From Planctomycetales bacterium (lineage in GTDB: Bacteria; Planctomycetota; Planctomycetia; Pirellulales; S012-138), in contig WFOE01000167.1 of NCBI GenBank assembly GCA_015488215.1, forward strand, positions 1-55,032: a stretch of DNA of 55,032 nucleotides, given 5' to 3'. Under the pieces are notes generated by a model, which was not told the DNA's origin, did not search any database, and saw only the letters and a program-made list of their open reading frames with translations. The translations under genes and the position numbers were made by a program. Of this stretch, positions 25,696 through 34,050 are shown piece after piece. Within the stretch, counting starts at the first letter, position 1. The number at the start of each line of letters is the position of its first letter.

Positions 25696-26427
25696 ATGCC
25701 CACGGCCCCTGGAATGCTCGGCTCTTCCAGCTTCAGCCGCTTGCGCGATGCCGGCGAGCTGCGCTGGCGGCAGTTGGGGCTGCAGGGCAATCCGTTCAAT
25801 ACCCTGACGGTCGAAGAAGAGATTGGCGTTTTGGACCACCTGGAACCCCAGGCCCGGCAAATCGCTCCTCTGGCCCAGCGGCCCGGTTTTTCGGCCCTGG
25901 TGATTCAGGCTCCCCGGGGCTGGGGCAAATCGACCCTGCTGCGGCTCTGGCAGCAGGAGCTCTCCGACCGGGGAATCGCCTGGCACCACCAGGTGCTTCG
26001 GCCGGGGGATCGATTGCAACCCCTAGGTGATGTCCCGTGGCTGCTGCTGGACGAAGCCCAACGGCTCTCCCGGGCGGATCGCCGCCGCCTGGTCCGCTGG
26101 TTGCGTGCACCGGGACACCGGCTGGTCGCTACCACGCACGAGCGGTTGCACTCCTGGCTTCCGGGAAACGTGGTCCAGTGGTCTCTCCGCGGTCCTACGC
26201 GTCAGGGGTTGCACCGCTGGTACGCCTGGCGTCTGGAACGTGCTGGCGCCCAGCCGGGACAGTTCCAGTTGACCGACGAGGCGGCCTGTTGGCTGCTGCG
26301 CCGCTGGGCGGGCAATCTGCACGATATCTTACGCGTTCTTTACTACCTGTTTCAAACCGCTCCGGTAGAGCAGTTGCTGCGGCTGGAAGCAGCAAGCTGC
26401 CAGGCCGCCGAGCAGGTGAACACCTGA
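25696..26427 (+). CDS. ExeA/TniB-like P-loop ATPase at the end of the arrestin-like cassette
   Basis: A 243-residue cytoplasmic ATPase. The N-terminus has LGLQGNPFNTLTVEEE (residues 27-42), reminiscent of the G-L-x-x-N-P-F opening of ExeA-type AAA proteins. The P-loop is APRGWGKST (residues 72-80), with Ala in place of the usual first Gly. Walker B is VPWLLLDEAQRLS (residues 113-125), and a sensor-1-like position is HRLVATTHERL. The C-terminal part is a helical lid (LTDEAACWLLRRWAGNLHDILRVLYYLFQ). Start ATG 25696 follows GGGTAAGG. Tight spacing to the arrestin-like genes suggests a joint function, which is not described to my knowledge. Two 14-bp palindromes lie at its 3' end. Confidence 0.78.
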   Translation: MPTAPGMLGSSSFSRLRDAGELRWRQLGLQGNPFNTLTVEEEIGVLDHLEPQARQIAPLAQRPGFSALVIQAPRGWGKSTLLRLWQQELSDRGIAWHHQVLRPGDRLQPLGDVPWLLLDEAQRLSRADRRRLVRWLRAPGHRLVATTHERLHSWLPGNVVQWSLRGPTRQGLHRWYAWRLERAGAQPGQFQLTDEAACWLLRRWAGNLHDILRVLYYLFQTAPVEQLLRLEAASCQAAEQVNT

Positions 26428-26442
26428 CCGGTTCTTGAACCG
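26413..26442. repeat. Pair of adjacent 14-bp palindromes at the 3' end of the ATPase gene
   Basis: CAGGTG-AA-CACCTG (26413-26426, overlapping the stop codon) and CGGTTC-TT-GAACCG (26429-26442) are both perfect with 6-bp arms and two-base centres. They sit between convergent genes and lack T-tracts. They may help end transcription or bind a protein. Confidence 0.4.
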
Positions 26443-26565
26443 CCCGTACACGGCTGCCCCGATGGACCAGAGTGAGCAAACGGCAAGCACTCTTCGAGAA
26501 GCGGGCAAGGGGACCGGATCGCCGAGGCCCTTACAGAGCGGCACAGCGCGGTTCTGCCGCCGGGC

Positions 26566-27531
26566 TCAAAGCCCCAGCAAACGCCGGGCGTTGTCCCGAA
26601 AGATCCGCTGCTGCACATCCTGGGGCAGGTCCAGCTTGGCCATCAGCTCGAACTGGGGAACCGGTTGGCCCGGGTACAGAAAGTCGGTGCCGAAAAGGAG
26701 CTGCCGCGAGCGGCGAATGAGAAACTCCCGGCCGAACTTCGGGTCCCGAGCAATCGCGTTGGCCCCACTTCCGGCCGACAGATCGCCGTAGAGGTTGGGA
26801 TACTTCTCCATCAATCGGTCGATTGCCCCGCCGGGGACGACCGGCCCACGCGGGTAGCTTTGCATTTCTTTTTTGGTCACCTGGCCCGAGATACTGGCCC
26901 ACCAGCCCGGCCCGTGGCCGATGAACACCCCATCGGGCACTTCGCGGAGCACTTTTTCCAGGCCCGGCAGCCCCGGCCGGTCCCAGTTCCGCTGGTTATC
27001 CAGGTGGAACAGCACGGGCAGGCCCACTTCGGCACACGCCTTGAACAAGCGGATGTTCCTGGGATCGTCGATGGGCACCCCCGGCTTGTGTTCCCCGAAG
27101 CCCCGGCAGCCCTGGTCCCGATACCGCTTGAGCATTCCCACCAGCCCCCGATGCCCGCCCTGATAGCTGGTGCGCGGATCGATGGAACAGAACGGAATGA
27201 GCCGCTGGCGATGCTCGCGGGTAACGCGGAGCACGAACTCGGTGGTCAGTGGATAGGAAGAGGCTTCCGGACTGACTAGCGGCAGCACCACCGCCTGAGC
27301 CACCCCGTGGGCGTCCATCCAGCGAAGCAGCTCGGTGGCCGAAAGCGGCGGGCGCGTGTTCCACGTCTGTCCCAGATGCGTATGTACGTCCACGAAGGTT
27401 CCCGGCGGGAAGCCTTTCGGTTGAGCCGAAACGCTCCCGGGGCAAACCACCGCGGCGGCAGCAGCCGAGGCGGCCTGAACCAGCAAACGGCGACGCGACA
27501 AGCTCGGGCGGGACGAACGCGAACAGCTCAT
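26566..27531 (-). CDS. Exported amidohydrolase-family metal-dependent hydrolase
   Basis: A 321-residue protein with a Tat-like signal (SRRRLLVQAASAAAAAVV) and an amidohydrolase-2-type TIM barrel. Metal-binding motifs are visible: DVHTHLG near the start of the domain (H-x-H), VLFHLDNQ, IGHGPGWW and LLFGTDFLYPG near the C-terminus with the catalytic Asp. The family hydrolyses or decarboxylates cyclic and aromatic substrates; this one's substrate is unknown. It ends ARRLLGL, the usual family terminus. It is convergent with the ATPase gene and divergent from the tRNA-Ser gene. A -10-like TACAAT reads on the minus strand at 27612-27607, about 75 bp upstream. Confidence 0.88.
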   Translation of the reverse strand: MSCSRSSRPSLSRRRLLVQAASAAAAAVVCPGSVSAQPKGFPPGTFVDVHTHLGQTWNTRPPLSATELLRWMDAHGVAQAVVLPLVSPEASSYPLTTEFVLRVTREHRQRLIPFCSIDPRTSYQGGHRGLVGMLKRYRDQGCRGFGEHKPGVPIDDPRNIRLFKACAEVGLPVLFHLDNQRNWDRPGLPGLEKVLREVPDGVFIGHGPGWWASISGQVTKKEMQSYPRGPVVPGGAIDRLMEKYPNLYGDLSAGSGANAIARDPKFGREFLIRRSRQLLFGTDFLYPGQPVPQFELMAKLDLPQDVQQRIFRDNARRLLGL

Positions 27532-27711
27532 CAGAGCAGCCTCTCAAACTGGGGGATTAACAACGAAGCAGCGGCCGGAAGCCCCAAGGCTCCGCGCCAC
27601 GTACCGATTGTACCTGCCGCCACCGGAGCTTGCATCCAGCCGGGCACATTGGCGGCAGGGCCACTCGCTTTTGGGGAAAGTGCCGAGCGGCTCGGTCTCG
27701 GGCATGCGCTC

Positions 27712-27740
27712 TTATCCGGCAGGAGCGGTTTGCCTAAAAT
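27712..27740 (+). promoter_or_regulatory. Candidate promoter for tRNA-Ser
   Basis: TAAAAT at 27735-27740 is a good -10 and TTATCC at 27712-27717 a weak -35, with a 17-bp spacer. The tRNA begins 47 bp later, an acceptable distance for a processed precursor. The rest of the 255-bp gap 27532-27786 shows nothing else. Confidence 0.4.
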
Positions 27741-27786
27741 ACGAAACAGGCCGCCGGGGGCGTGCGTCTTCCGGCGGTCTGGGGTT

Positions 27787-27874
27787 GGACGGGTGGCCGA
27801 GTGGTCGAAGGCGGCGGTCTTGAAAACCGCTGTACCCTCACCGGGTACCGTGGGTTCGAATCCCACCCCGTCCG
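27787..27874 (+). tRNA. tRNA-Ser (anticodon TGA)
   Basis: An 88-nt class II tRNA: acceptor GGACGGG/CCCGTCC, anticodon arm GCGGT-CTTGAAA-ACCGC giving TGA, long variable arm (GTACCC-TCACC-GGGTAC), and T arm GTGGG-TTCGAAT-CCCAC (27850-27866). The discriminator is G, as expected for Ser; CCA is not encoded. TTTTT follows at 27876-27880. It reads UCA and related codons. Confidence 0.97.
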
Positions 27875-27940
27875 CTTTTTCAGCCGAAACACGGTTGGGG
27901 TTTTCTCTCCGCCGAGTGTGAGAGTTGGCGTCTATTCTCG

Positions 27941-28215
27941 CATCGGTGCGGAAGCACTTGGCGCAAGCCGCAAGCCGATTCGTGCACCGGAGCGGAAGCA
28001 ACCAGTCGCCGACGGCTCCGCCGCCTCCGTCGACTGAAGTGGGCGGCTTGCCGATTCGTGCTCAGCGATGATGGTCTGCCGGTTCCGAATCGAGTACGAG
28101 CACGAGTACGAACGCTTGCTTCTCCACCGGAGCGGAAGCTCCTCGCGCGAGGCGCAAGCCGATTTCCGCCCGGAGCCGCAGCTCCTCCCCACGCCTCTAA
28201 GTCTCCACGCCTCCA
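27941..28215 (+). repeat. Large composite intergenic repeat
   Basis: The gap 27875-28221 is mostly repeat DNA. It holds GGTGC-GGAA-GCAC (27944-27957), CGCAAGCCGCAAGCCGATT, GGAGCGGAAGC with CAGTCGCCGACGGC, a degenerate CGACTGAAGT-type palindrome (28030-28048), CGAGTA/CGAGCA hexamers (28090-28110), GGAGC-GGAA-GCTCC (28129-28142), GCGCAAGCCGATTTCCGCCCGG, and a CCACGCCTCCAAGCC tail. Each part recurs elsewhere in the window in the same local order. Confidence 0.75.
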
Positions 28216-28221
28216 AGCCCT

Positions 28222-31200
28222 CTAGTAGTTGAACAAGAACGCCGGGCTGTTGATCAGCGCCCAGGCCAGGTCTTGGGCTCCGCGGAGCCGGGCTTTGGGG
28301 GCTTCGGCCTCAAGCTGCTTGACCCCTTGCAGCAGCCGCTGGTATTGCTCCTCCTGTTCCTTGTAATAGTCGAGCACTAGTTTGCGCTGCTCGGCAGTCC
28401 ACTTCGACTGCGGCTGACGCACCACCTGGGCCACTTTCGGGGGCAGCGCGTCGGACGCGGGGTCTAGCTTGCCCGGGCTGGTGGTCGCCGCCAGGCGGAA
28501 GTGCCCCAGCGTATGGGCTGCACCCCAGTGCTGAACCAGCGTCAGTTCCAGCACGGCCCCTGCGGGAAGCTGGAGCGGTTCCAGGAACTGGAACACGGCC
28601 ACATGGCGCTGGCCGAACCGCGGAGCGATGGCCCAGCCGCGGCGGGGGTGCGCCTTTTCTTCGATGGCGTGCATGGGCGAAAAGCCCGATTGGGTGAATG
28701 TGGCCTTGGCCCGCAGGAACGTAACCGGTCGGCGTTTTCCGTCCGGGGCGATTACGTCCAGGCGGAACTGGTTGAGCACCAGGTTGCCGTTATCAGCCCG
28801 CCCGGGCCCCTTGGCCGGTAGGCTTTCGTGCGGCAGCAGCTCAAGCCGCAATCCGGTGGCTCCCTGCGGCACCCCGGCCAGGCGAAGGATGTACGTATCC
28901 TTCGGTGGGCGTTTGCCGGTGGCCAGCACCGAGCCGTCGGCGGAGACTTTCAACGCCGCTCCGCCGGAAGAGCGAGCTTCGGTTACTTCGACCGGCGTCC
29001 AGGTGGTTTGCTTTTGCACCCGCTGGAGCCAGGTGGCGAACCGTTTGGGCAGTTGTTCTTTTTCGAACCTGGCCAGCTCCCGGCGGCGGGCTTGCAGTTC
29101 CGCATGGTAGGAGCCGCGCACGGCTTCCACCCCCACTTTGAGCTGTTCCGGAGTGGGGAACCGCGACCAGATGGCCAGATACAACTGCCGCACTAGCTCC
29201 TCGTCGTCCTTGTACTTGTTGACAAGCTGCTCAATGCGGTTGCCAGGCTGGTTGATCGCCTCGGCCACCGTGGGTCCGTTGACCAGGTTGAGCACCGGAG
29301 CCAGCATCACTCCGGTGGTGCGTTCGCACTCGCAGGAGCTTTCCCGCGGGGGCTTGCCGAACAGGTTGAAGAACCCATCGGGCATGCGCACGGCCGAGTC
29401 GGGCATCTGCACCGCCCGCAGCCCCGGTGGCAGACCGGGCAACCGCCGCGTGGCCCCGGTAACCGCGTAGATGGTGTCGTAAAGCACCTCGGCCGGCAGG
29501 CGTTTGGGATAGGCGTGGGAGTAGTTCAGCTCGTCGTCCTGGTTCCAGCGGTTCGTCTTGACCGAAAGCTGATACACCCGCGACTTGCAGATAAGCCGCA
29601 TCAGGTGCTGCACGTCGAAGCCGCTGTCGATGAACTCCTGGGTTAGCCGGTCGAGCAGCTCGGGATTGCTGGGCGGGTTGCCGGCTCGGATGTCGTCCAC
29701 TGGTTCGATGAACCCTCGCCCCAACAGGTAGGCCCATACGCGATTGACGAAGCTCTTGGCGAAGTAGGGGTTCTCCTTGGCGGTGATCCACCGGGCAAGC
29801 TGCTCGCGCCGACTGGCCTTCGCGGGCACTTTGCCCGGGTGCTCGAAGGGGAACTTCGGCGGAGTCACCTGGCCGGTGCGGGCATGCTTCACTTCGCCGC
29901 TTGGCTTGTCGTAAACGATTTCCACCAGCGGCTTGGCCCCTTCGACAGCCGTTCCCTGAATCTTGCGGTCGGCGAACCGCGGATCGGGTTTCAGACCCAC
30001 ACGGGCAAAATAAGCGGCCAGTTGGTAATACTGGTCCTGGGTCCAGCGTTCGAACGGGTGGTCGTGGCACTTGTTGCAGTTGAAGCGGATGGCCAGGAAC
30101 ACCTGGGTGGTGTTTTCCATGATGTCCTCCGGCGTGCGGAGGATTTTAAAATACGAAGCGGGCGGATTTTCCAGGTTGGAGCCCCGGGCGGTGAGAATCG
30201 TGTAGGCGAACTTGTCATAAGGCATATTCGAGGCTACCGCCTGACGGATCCAGTTGCGGAAAGCCCAGGCCCCTTCTTCGCCCAGGAACTTGCGGTTAAC
30301 CATGAACAGGTCGGCCCATTTGTTGGTCCAGTACTCCACGTAGGCGGCGCTGCCCACCAGGCGATCCACCAGGGCGTCGCGTTTTTCTTTCGAGGGACGC
30401 GGGTCTTTCAGAAACGCCAGCACTTCTTCCGGTTCCGGTGGCAGTCCGGTCAGGTCCAGATACACGCGGCGAATGAACTCTTCGTCGGTGCAAAGCGGGC
30501 TGGGCAGCACTTTCACTGCCTGCATTTTCTTGTAGGCCAACTGGTCGATGAAGTTGTAAGCCGGCACATCGACCCACTTGTACCCGGACCGGTCGCCCAT
30601 GACGATGACCGTGGCCGCCGCATAGCGTCCTTCGTATCGGGCCAGCACGGCCGCTTCGCCGCGGCGCAGCGCGGTGGCCAGTCCCCCGGGAGCCAGCTCC
30701 AGCACTTCGGTGTTGCTGCTTTCGGTAAAGGCTTCCTGGGACACATCGCGCACCGTGCCGTCCTCGTAGGTGGCCAGCACGGCAAACTGCTGCTTCATGC
30801 CCGGCAGTTGGATGACCACCTTCTCCGGCACGATGCGGATGCTGGTTACCCGCGGATGCTCCAGGTCCAGCGGCACGCCGTCGGCAATCCACTGCCGCAC
30901 CAGCTCGTAGTAGGGTTCGCCGGGTCGGGTGCGCACCCCGCCCACGTGCGGAACACCACCAGAAGCCTTGAGCAGCATGAGGCTTTGGTCGGGAGCCGCC
31001 CGGTTAATTCGCCGCCCAGCCAGATCGTCCACCAGCGCCCGGTGGTCGAACTCCGGGTCGTAGCCGCGCAGCGAGAGTTTGAAGCCGTTCTTGCCCTTGG
31101 CTGCCCCGTGGCAAGTGCCCAGGTTACAACCCATCCGCGAAAGGGCCGGCATCACGTCGGCCACGAAGCTGGGATGGTACGGTTCCCGCTGGCCGCTCAC

Positions 31201-31560
31201 CTTGACCGGCACTTCCACGTGCTGCTCTTGCAATGCGAGCCGGATTGTGCCCTGCCCGTCGCTTTGCGGGCGGACCACCCCGGTGGGGCTTACCTGGACC
31301 ACCAGGGGGGCTTCCACCTTCACCAGCCGGGTGACGTCGGCGGTGGTGCCGTCGGCCAGATGGGCCGTCACGAGCAACTGCCGGTAGGCGAACCGGTGGG
31401 GCAGTTCGATCTGCCGGGGGAACGCTTCCAGCCGCACCACTTTGGCCCCGGGCGGAAGCTTTTCCTTGCCGGGCTTTTCCTCGGCTCGGGCCTGCACTGC
31501 CGGCAAAGCCGCCAAGGCGGCCACGCTTGCCACCAGTAACACGCGGAACCGAAGTCGCAT
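28222..31560 (-). CDS. Large secreted DUF1549/DUF1553 protein with N-terminal Ig-like and cytochrome-type regions
   Basis: A 1112-residue protein with signal peptide (LLVASVAALAALPAVQARA). Residues of about 35-125 form a bacterial Ig-like domain (VRLEAFPRQIELPHRFAYRQLLVTAHLADGTTADVTRL). A haem-like motif follows in GCNLGTCHGAAKG. A second Ig-like region (IRIVPEKVVIQLPGMKQQFAVLATYEDGTVRDVS) leads into DUF1549 (FIRRVYLDLTGLPPEPEEVLAFL, with CNKCHDHPFERW) and DUF1553 (FVNRVWAYLLGRGFIEPVDDIRAGNPPSNPELLDRL). The C-terminal 300 residues add a beta-rich insert and end in DLAWALINSPAFLFNY, the usual family terminus. AGGAGG precedes the ATG. A role as an extracytoplasmic haem protein in polymer degradation is a proposal for the family, not proven. 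Confidence 0.92.
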   Translation of the reverse strand: MRLRFRVLLVASVAALAALPAVQARAEEKPGKEKLPPGAKVVRLEAFPRQIELPHRFAYRQLLVTAHLADGTTADVTRLVKVEAPLVVQVSPTGVVRPQSDGQGTIRLALQEQHVEVPVKVSGQREPYHPSFVADVMPALSRMGCNLGTCHGAAKGKNGFKLSLRGYDPEFDHRALVDDLAGRRINRAAPDQSLMLLKASGGVPHVGGVRTRPGEPYYELVRQWIADGVPLDLEHPRVTSIRIVPEKVVIQLPGMKQQFAVLATYEDGTVRDVSQEAFTESSNTEVLELAPGGLATALRRGEAAVLARYEGRYAAATVIVMGDRSGYKWVDVPAYNFIDQLAYKKMQAVKVLPSPLCTDEEFIRRVYLDLTGLPPEPEEVLAFLKDPRPSKEKRDALVDRLVGSAAYVEYWTNKWADLFMVNRKFLGEEGAWAFRNWIRQAVASNMPYDKFAYTILTARGSNLENPPASYFKILRTPEDIMENTTQVFLAIRFNCNKCHDHPFERWTQDQYYQLAAYFARVGLKPDPRFADRKIQGTAVEGAKPLVEIVYDKPSGEVKHARTGQVTPPKFPFEHPGKVPAKASRREQLARWITAKENPYFAKSFVNRVWAYLLGRGFIEPVDDIRAGNPPSNPELLDRLTQEFIDSGFDVQHLMRLICKSRVYQLSVKTNRWNQDDELNYSHAYPKRLPAEVLYDTIYAVTGATRRLPGLPPGLRAVQMPDSAVRMPDGFFNLFGKPPRESSCECERTTGVMLAPVLNLVNGPTVAEAINQPGNRIEQLVNKYKDDEELVRQLYLAIWSRFPTPEQLKVGVEAVRGSYHAELQARRRELARFEKEQLPKRFATWLQRVQKQTTWTPVEVTEARSSGGAALKVSADGSVLATGKRPPKDTYILRLAGVPQGATGLRLELLPHESLPAKGPGRADNGNLVLNQFRLDVIAPDGKRRPVTFLRAKATFTQSGFSPMHAIEEKAHPRRGWAIAPRFGQRHVAVFQFLEPLQLPAGAVLELTLVQHWGAAHTLGHFRLAATTSPGKLDPASDALPPKVAQVVRQPQSKWTAEQRKLVLDYYKEQEEQYQRLLQGVKQLEAEAPKARLRGAQDLAWALINSPAFLFNY

Positions 31561-31724
31561 CGCTTGTCCTCCTGGGTAGGACCGGCCCTCGCTTGGGCCG
31601 GCAGAGTCCGGGGATTCAGGGCTTGGGGGTCCGATTTATGGTAGCAGTTTCCGGGTCCGGAATCTACGAGATTCTTCGGCCCCGAGGGCGCCGGTTCCAC
31701 AGGCTGCCGCCTGCGGAGTGAGGG

Positions 31725-33191
31725 TCAGGGCGCCTGTGCCACTTTCTCCAGCGGTACGGCCCAGAACTCGTGCAATCGCTTGCCGCTCTGGGCGTCGAAG
31801 ATGCGCACCTTGCCGTCGAAGCCGACGGTGGCCACGCGGCGTCCGTCGGGGCTGAAGGCCACGTCGTAGATGGCCGATTGCTGTTCCAACTGGCAGATGA
31901 TCTTGCCGCTGTCGGCCTCGTAAACGCGGCCCATCCCCAGCCGCACCTTGGGCGGCTGGTCGTAGCTGCTTCCGGCCACGAAGCGTTTCCCGTCGGGACT
32001 GAAGGCCACGCCGTAAATTCGCCCGGGCATTTTTTCAAACGCCCGGATCAGGTTGTAGTTGTCGCCGATGCGCCGCTGTTTGGTCCGGTGGATGCGAAAG
32101 ATCTGCGGCGTGCCGTCGGAACCGCCCACGACGATCTGGTCGTCCTTGGGATTTTTGATCCCCGGGCGAATATCGACCGAGATAAGCCCCCCTTTGAGCG
32201 CCCCGGGGGTGATGCTCGTGATGTTGTCCACAAACCGGCCCGTGGCCACCTCGGTCAGTTTGGCCGTCATGTCGCGGCTGACCGAAACCAGGTGCGAATC
32301 GTCGCTGGAAAAGACGGTGTCCAGCACCCAGTCGTTGTGGGCTCCTTGTTGCAGCAGTTGTTTCCCCGTCTTGGCGTCGATCATCCGCACGGTATTGTCC
32401 GGGCAGCCGAAGGCGACCCAGCGACCGTTGTGGGACCAACTGGCCCCGTAGATCGTGTCGAAGCCCACCTGGATGGAAAGTTCCAGTTTCTTCTCGGGCA
32501 GGTTCCAGATTTGCACTTCGCCGAACCGGCCCGGCGACCCGCCGGTGACGGCCAGGCGTTTGCCATCGGGAGAAAAGACGGCCGACTCAATCCGCTCCGA
32601 AAGCCCCACCAACCGGGCGACGATTTCCGAGCCGTCGGCCTTGTGGATGAGCACTTCGTGGTAGCCGGAAACGGCCAGCAGCTTTCCATCGGGCGAATAA
32701 TCCACCGAGGTGAGCACGGGAGCCAACTCGTACCGCGGCGGGTTTTTCATCGTGTAGGTGACTTTCATCGATTCGGGGGTATCGTCCTTGGCCCCCTGGA
32801 GAATCCAGCGGCGAATCTTTTCCACCTCCGCCGGCGAAAGCGGCGGGGCGTCCTTGGGCATCAGCGGCTCTTCCCCTTCTTCGGCCACCACGTAGGTGTA
32901 GAGGGTACTCTCCTCCGGCTTGCCGGGCACCACGCCCGGTTCTTCGCTTTCGCCCCCTTTGCGCAGCCCCTGGTAGCTCGTAAGCACCAGCCCCCCGCCG
33001 GGCTTGGCCGGCTGGTGGCACCCTTGGCAGTGTTCCACCAGGATGGGACGAATATCGCGGAAGTAGCTCACCGGCGTTTGGGCGTCGGGCTGGTCCGCCC
33101 GGGGTTCTTCGGCCTGACTCCAGGAGCCAAGCAGCAGCCACACCGCCAACAGCCACGTAAGGAAACCCAACCGCTTGCCGAACCGAATCAT
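31725..33191 (-). CDS. Secreted planctomycete cytochrome c domain / WD40 protein
   Basis: A 488-residue protein starting at the ATG at 33191, which has GAGGAG seven bases upstream; an in-frame ATG at 33230 would add 13 residues before the signal. Signal peptide: LGFLTWLLAVWLLLGSWSQA. The cytochrome c-like domain (PSCyt1 type) has HCQGCHQPAKPGGGL with a CxxCH haem site and ends in EVEKIRRWILQGAK. Residues of about 150-488 are WD40 blades (SVDYSPDGKLLAVSGYHEVLIH, GVAFSPDGKRFVAGSS, DVAFSPDGRRVATVGFDGKVRIFD). It lies 165 bp upstream of the 1112-residue DUF1549 gene on the same strand, a pairing common in planctomycetes. Confidence 0.92.
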   Translation of the reverse strand: MIRFGKRLGFLTWLLAVWLLLGSWSQAEEPRADQPDAQTPVSYFRDIRPILVEHCQGCHQPAKPGGGLVLTSYQGLRKGGESEEPGVVPGKPEESTLYTYVVAEEGEEPLMPKDAPPLSPAEVEKIRRWILQGAKDDTPESMKVTYTMKNPPRYELAPVLTSVDYSPDGKLLAVSGYHEVLIHKADGSEIVARLVGLSERIESAVFSPDGKRLAVTGGSPGRFGEVQIWNLPEKKLELSIQVGFDTIYGASWSHNGRWVAFGCPDNTVRMIDAKTGKQLLQQGAHNDWVLDTVFSSDDSHLVSVSRDMTAKLTEVATGRFVDNITSITPGALKGGLISVDIRPGIKNPKDDQIVVGGSDGTPQIFRIHRTKQRRIGDNYNLIRAFEKMPGRIYGVAFSPDGKRFVAGSSYDQPPKVRLGMGRVYEADSGKIICQLEQQSAIYDVAFSPDGRRVATVGFDGKVRIFDAQSGKRLHEFWAVPLEKVAQAP

Positions 33192-33352
33192 GGGAAAGCT
33201 CCTCGGAAGGAGGCGGGAAAACACGCTCATCTTGCCGTCGATGGAGGGTGTCGTCCAACGGGGAGGGAAGTCCGACTCGCAATCTTCCTGCGGGGGAGGG
33301 ACAAACCCGGTGCGGAGGAAAGCACTGCGGCACCGGAGGAAGCTTTACATTA

Positions 33353-33382
33353 AGTGTACCGTGCCCCCGGGCGGTCTTGCAA
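33353..33382 (-). promoter_or_regulatory. Promoter candidate for the cytochrome/WD40 gene
   Basis: On the minus strand TTGCAA (33382-33377) and TACACT (33358-33353) are separated by 18 bp. This gives a leader of about 150 nt before the ATG at 33191. It lies in the 361-bp gap 33192-33552. Confidence 0.5.
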
Positions 33383-33464
33383 CGAATTGTTCCGCTCGAA
33401 TCGCCCTGGGGCGGGCACACCCCAAGCGGCGACCATAGGTTTTGCCGGCCTAGGACCGGCCTAT

Positions 33465-33506
33465 TGAAAAAGCGGCTGTTCCCGGGTGGTCAGGAAACAG
33501 CCGCTT
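33465..33506 (-). terminator. Rho-independent terminator of the small secreted protein gene
   Basis: On the minus strand AAGCGGCTGTT (33506-33496) pairs perfectly over 11 bp with AACAGCCGCTT (33480-33470), followed by a five-base T-tract. It lies 47 bp after the stop of the gene ending at 33553. A second near-palindrome GCCGGCCTAGGACCGGC is at 33444-33460. Confidence 0.8.
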
Positions 33507-33552
33507 GGGAGGGGAAACCTCCGCTAGCCGAGGCGGGGAAAACGCCGAAGGG

Positions 33553-34050
33553 TCAGAACCCGATGTGAATCCCGAACCGGCGACCGTGAATCATGATGCC
33601 ACCGTGATGGGGAACGACCGGACCCGGGACATAGAGCGTTCCTCCGTGGTGAGGCACCGGCTGGAACTGGGCTTGTTCGTGTTCCAAAGCGTCCACCAGC
33701 TCTTCGTACACTTCGTCCAGATCGCACGGAGCGTGGGTTTGCAAGGCGCGATGCAGATGGGCCAAGGCATGCCGCAGGTGGCGCCGGGTGACGAAAGTGC
33801 ACGATTCGTTCAGAGCACGGTGGATCTCCCGATCCGTGCGGCCCATCCAGTAATCGAACGCGCCGTGGTGCCGGGCCTGGAAGGCTCGTTCCAGGTAGTC
33901 CAAGGCGCGGATCATGTGCACTTCGCCGGGGCAGCCCACCCGAGGGCCGGTCCAACGGTAACTCCGGTGTCCGGCCTGGGCCGAATCGGCCGCCAGCGGG
34001 GTGAGCGTGGCCAGGGCCAGCGTTACCAGCAGGGTGTTCATGCGGGTCAT
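33553..34050 (-). CDS. Small secreted His-rich protein of unknown function
   Basis: A 165-residue protein. GGAGG on the minus strand about nine bases before 34050 selects this ATG; the open frame continues upstream to 34191 but those residues do not look coding. Signal peptide: MTRMNTLLVTLALATLTPLAADSAQA. The mature part is helical (VHMIRALDYLERAFQARHHGAFDYW, ALAHLHRALQTHAPCDLDEVYEEL) with three Cys residues, and ends in a His/Gly-rich tail with a repeated PHHGG unit. The family is not recognised. Metal binding by the His-rich tail is a guess. It has its own strong terminator. Confidence 0.7.
   Translation of the reverse strand: MTRMNTLLVTLALATLTPLAADSAQAGHRSYRWTGPRVGCPGEVHMIRALDYLERAFQARHHGAFDYWMGRTDREIHRALNESCTFVTRRHLRHALAHLHRALQTHAPCDLDEVYEELVDALEHEQAQFQPVPHHGGTLYVPGPVVPHHGGIMIHGRRFGIHIGF

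Noticed and set aside
27307-27921. Open frame running through the tRNA-Ser gene
   Set aside because: It overlaps a clear tRNA and the antisense of the amidohydrolase gene.
29839-31539. Plus-strand open frame opposite the 1112-residue DUF1549/DUF1553 gene
   Set aside because: It is a shadow of a well supported gene, rich in His/Gly/Val without motifs.
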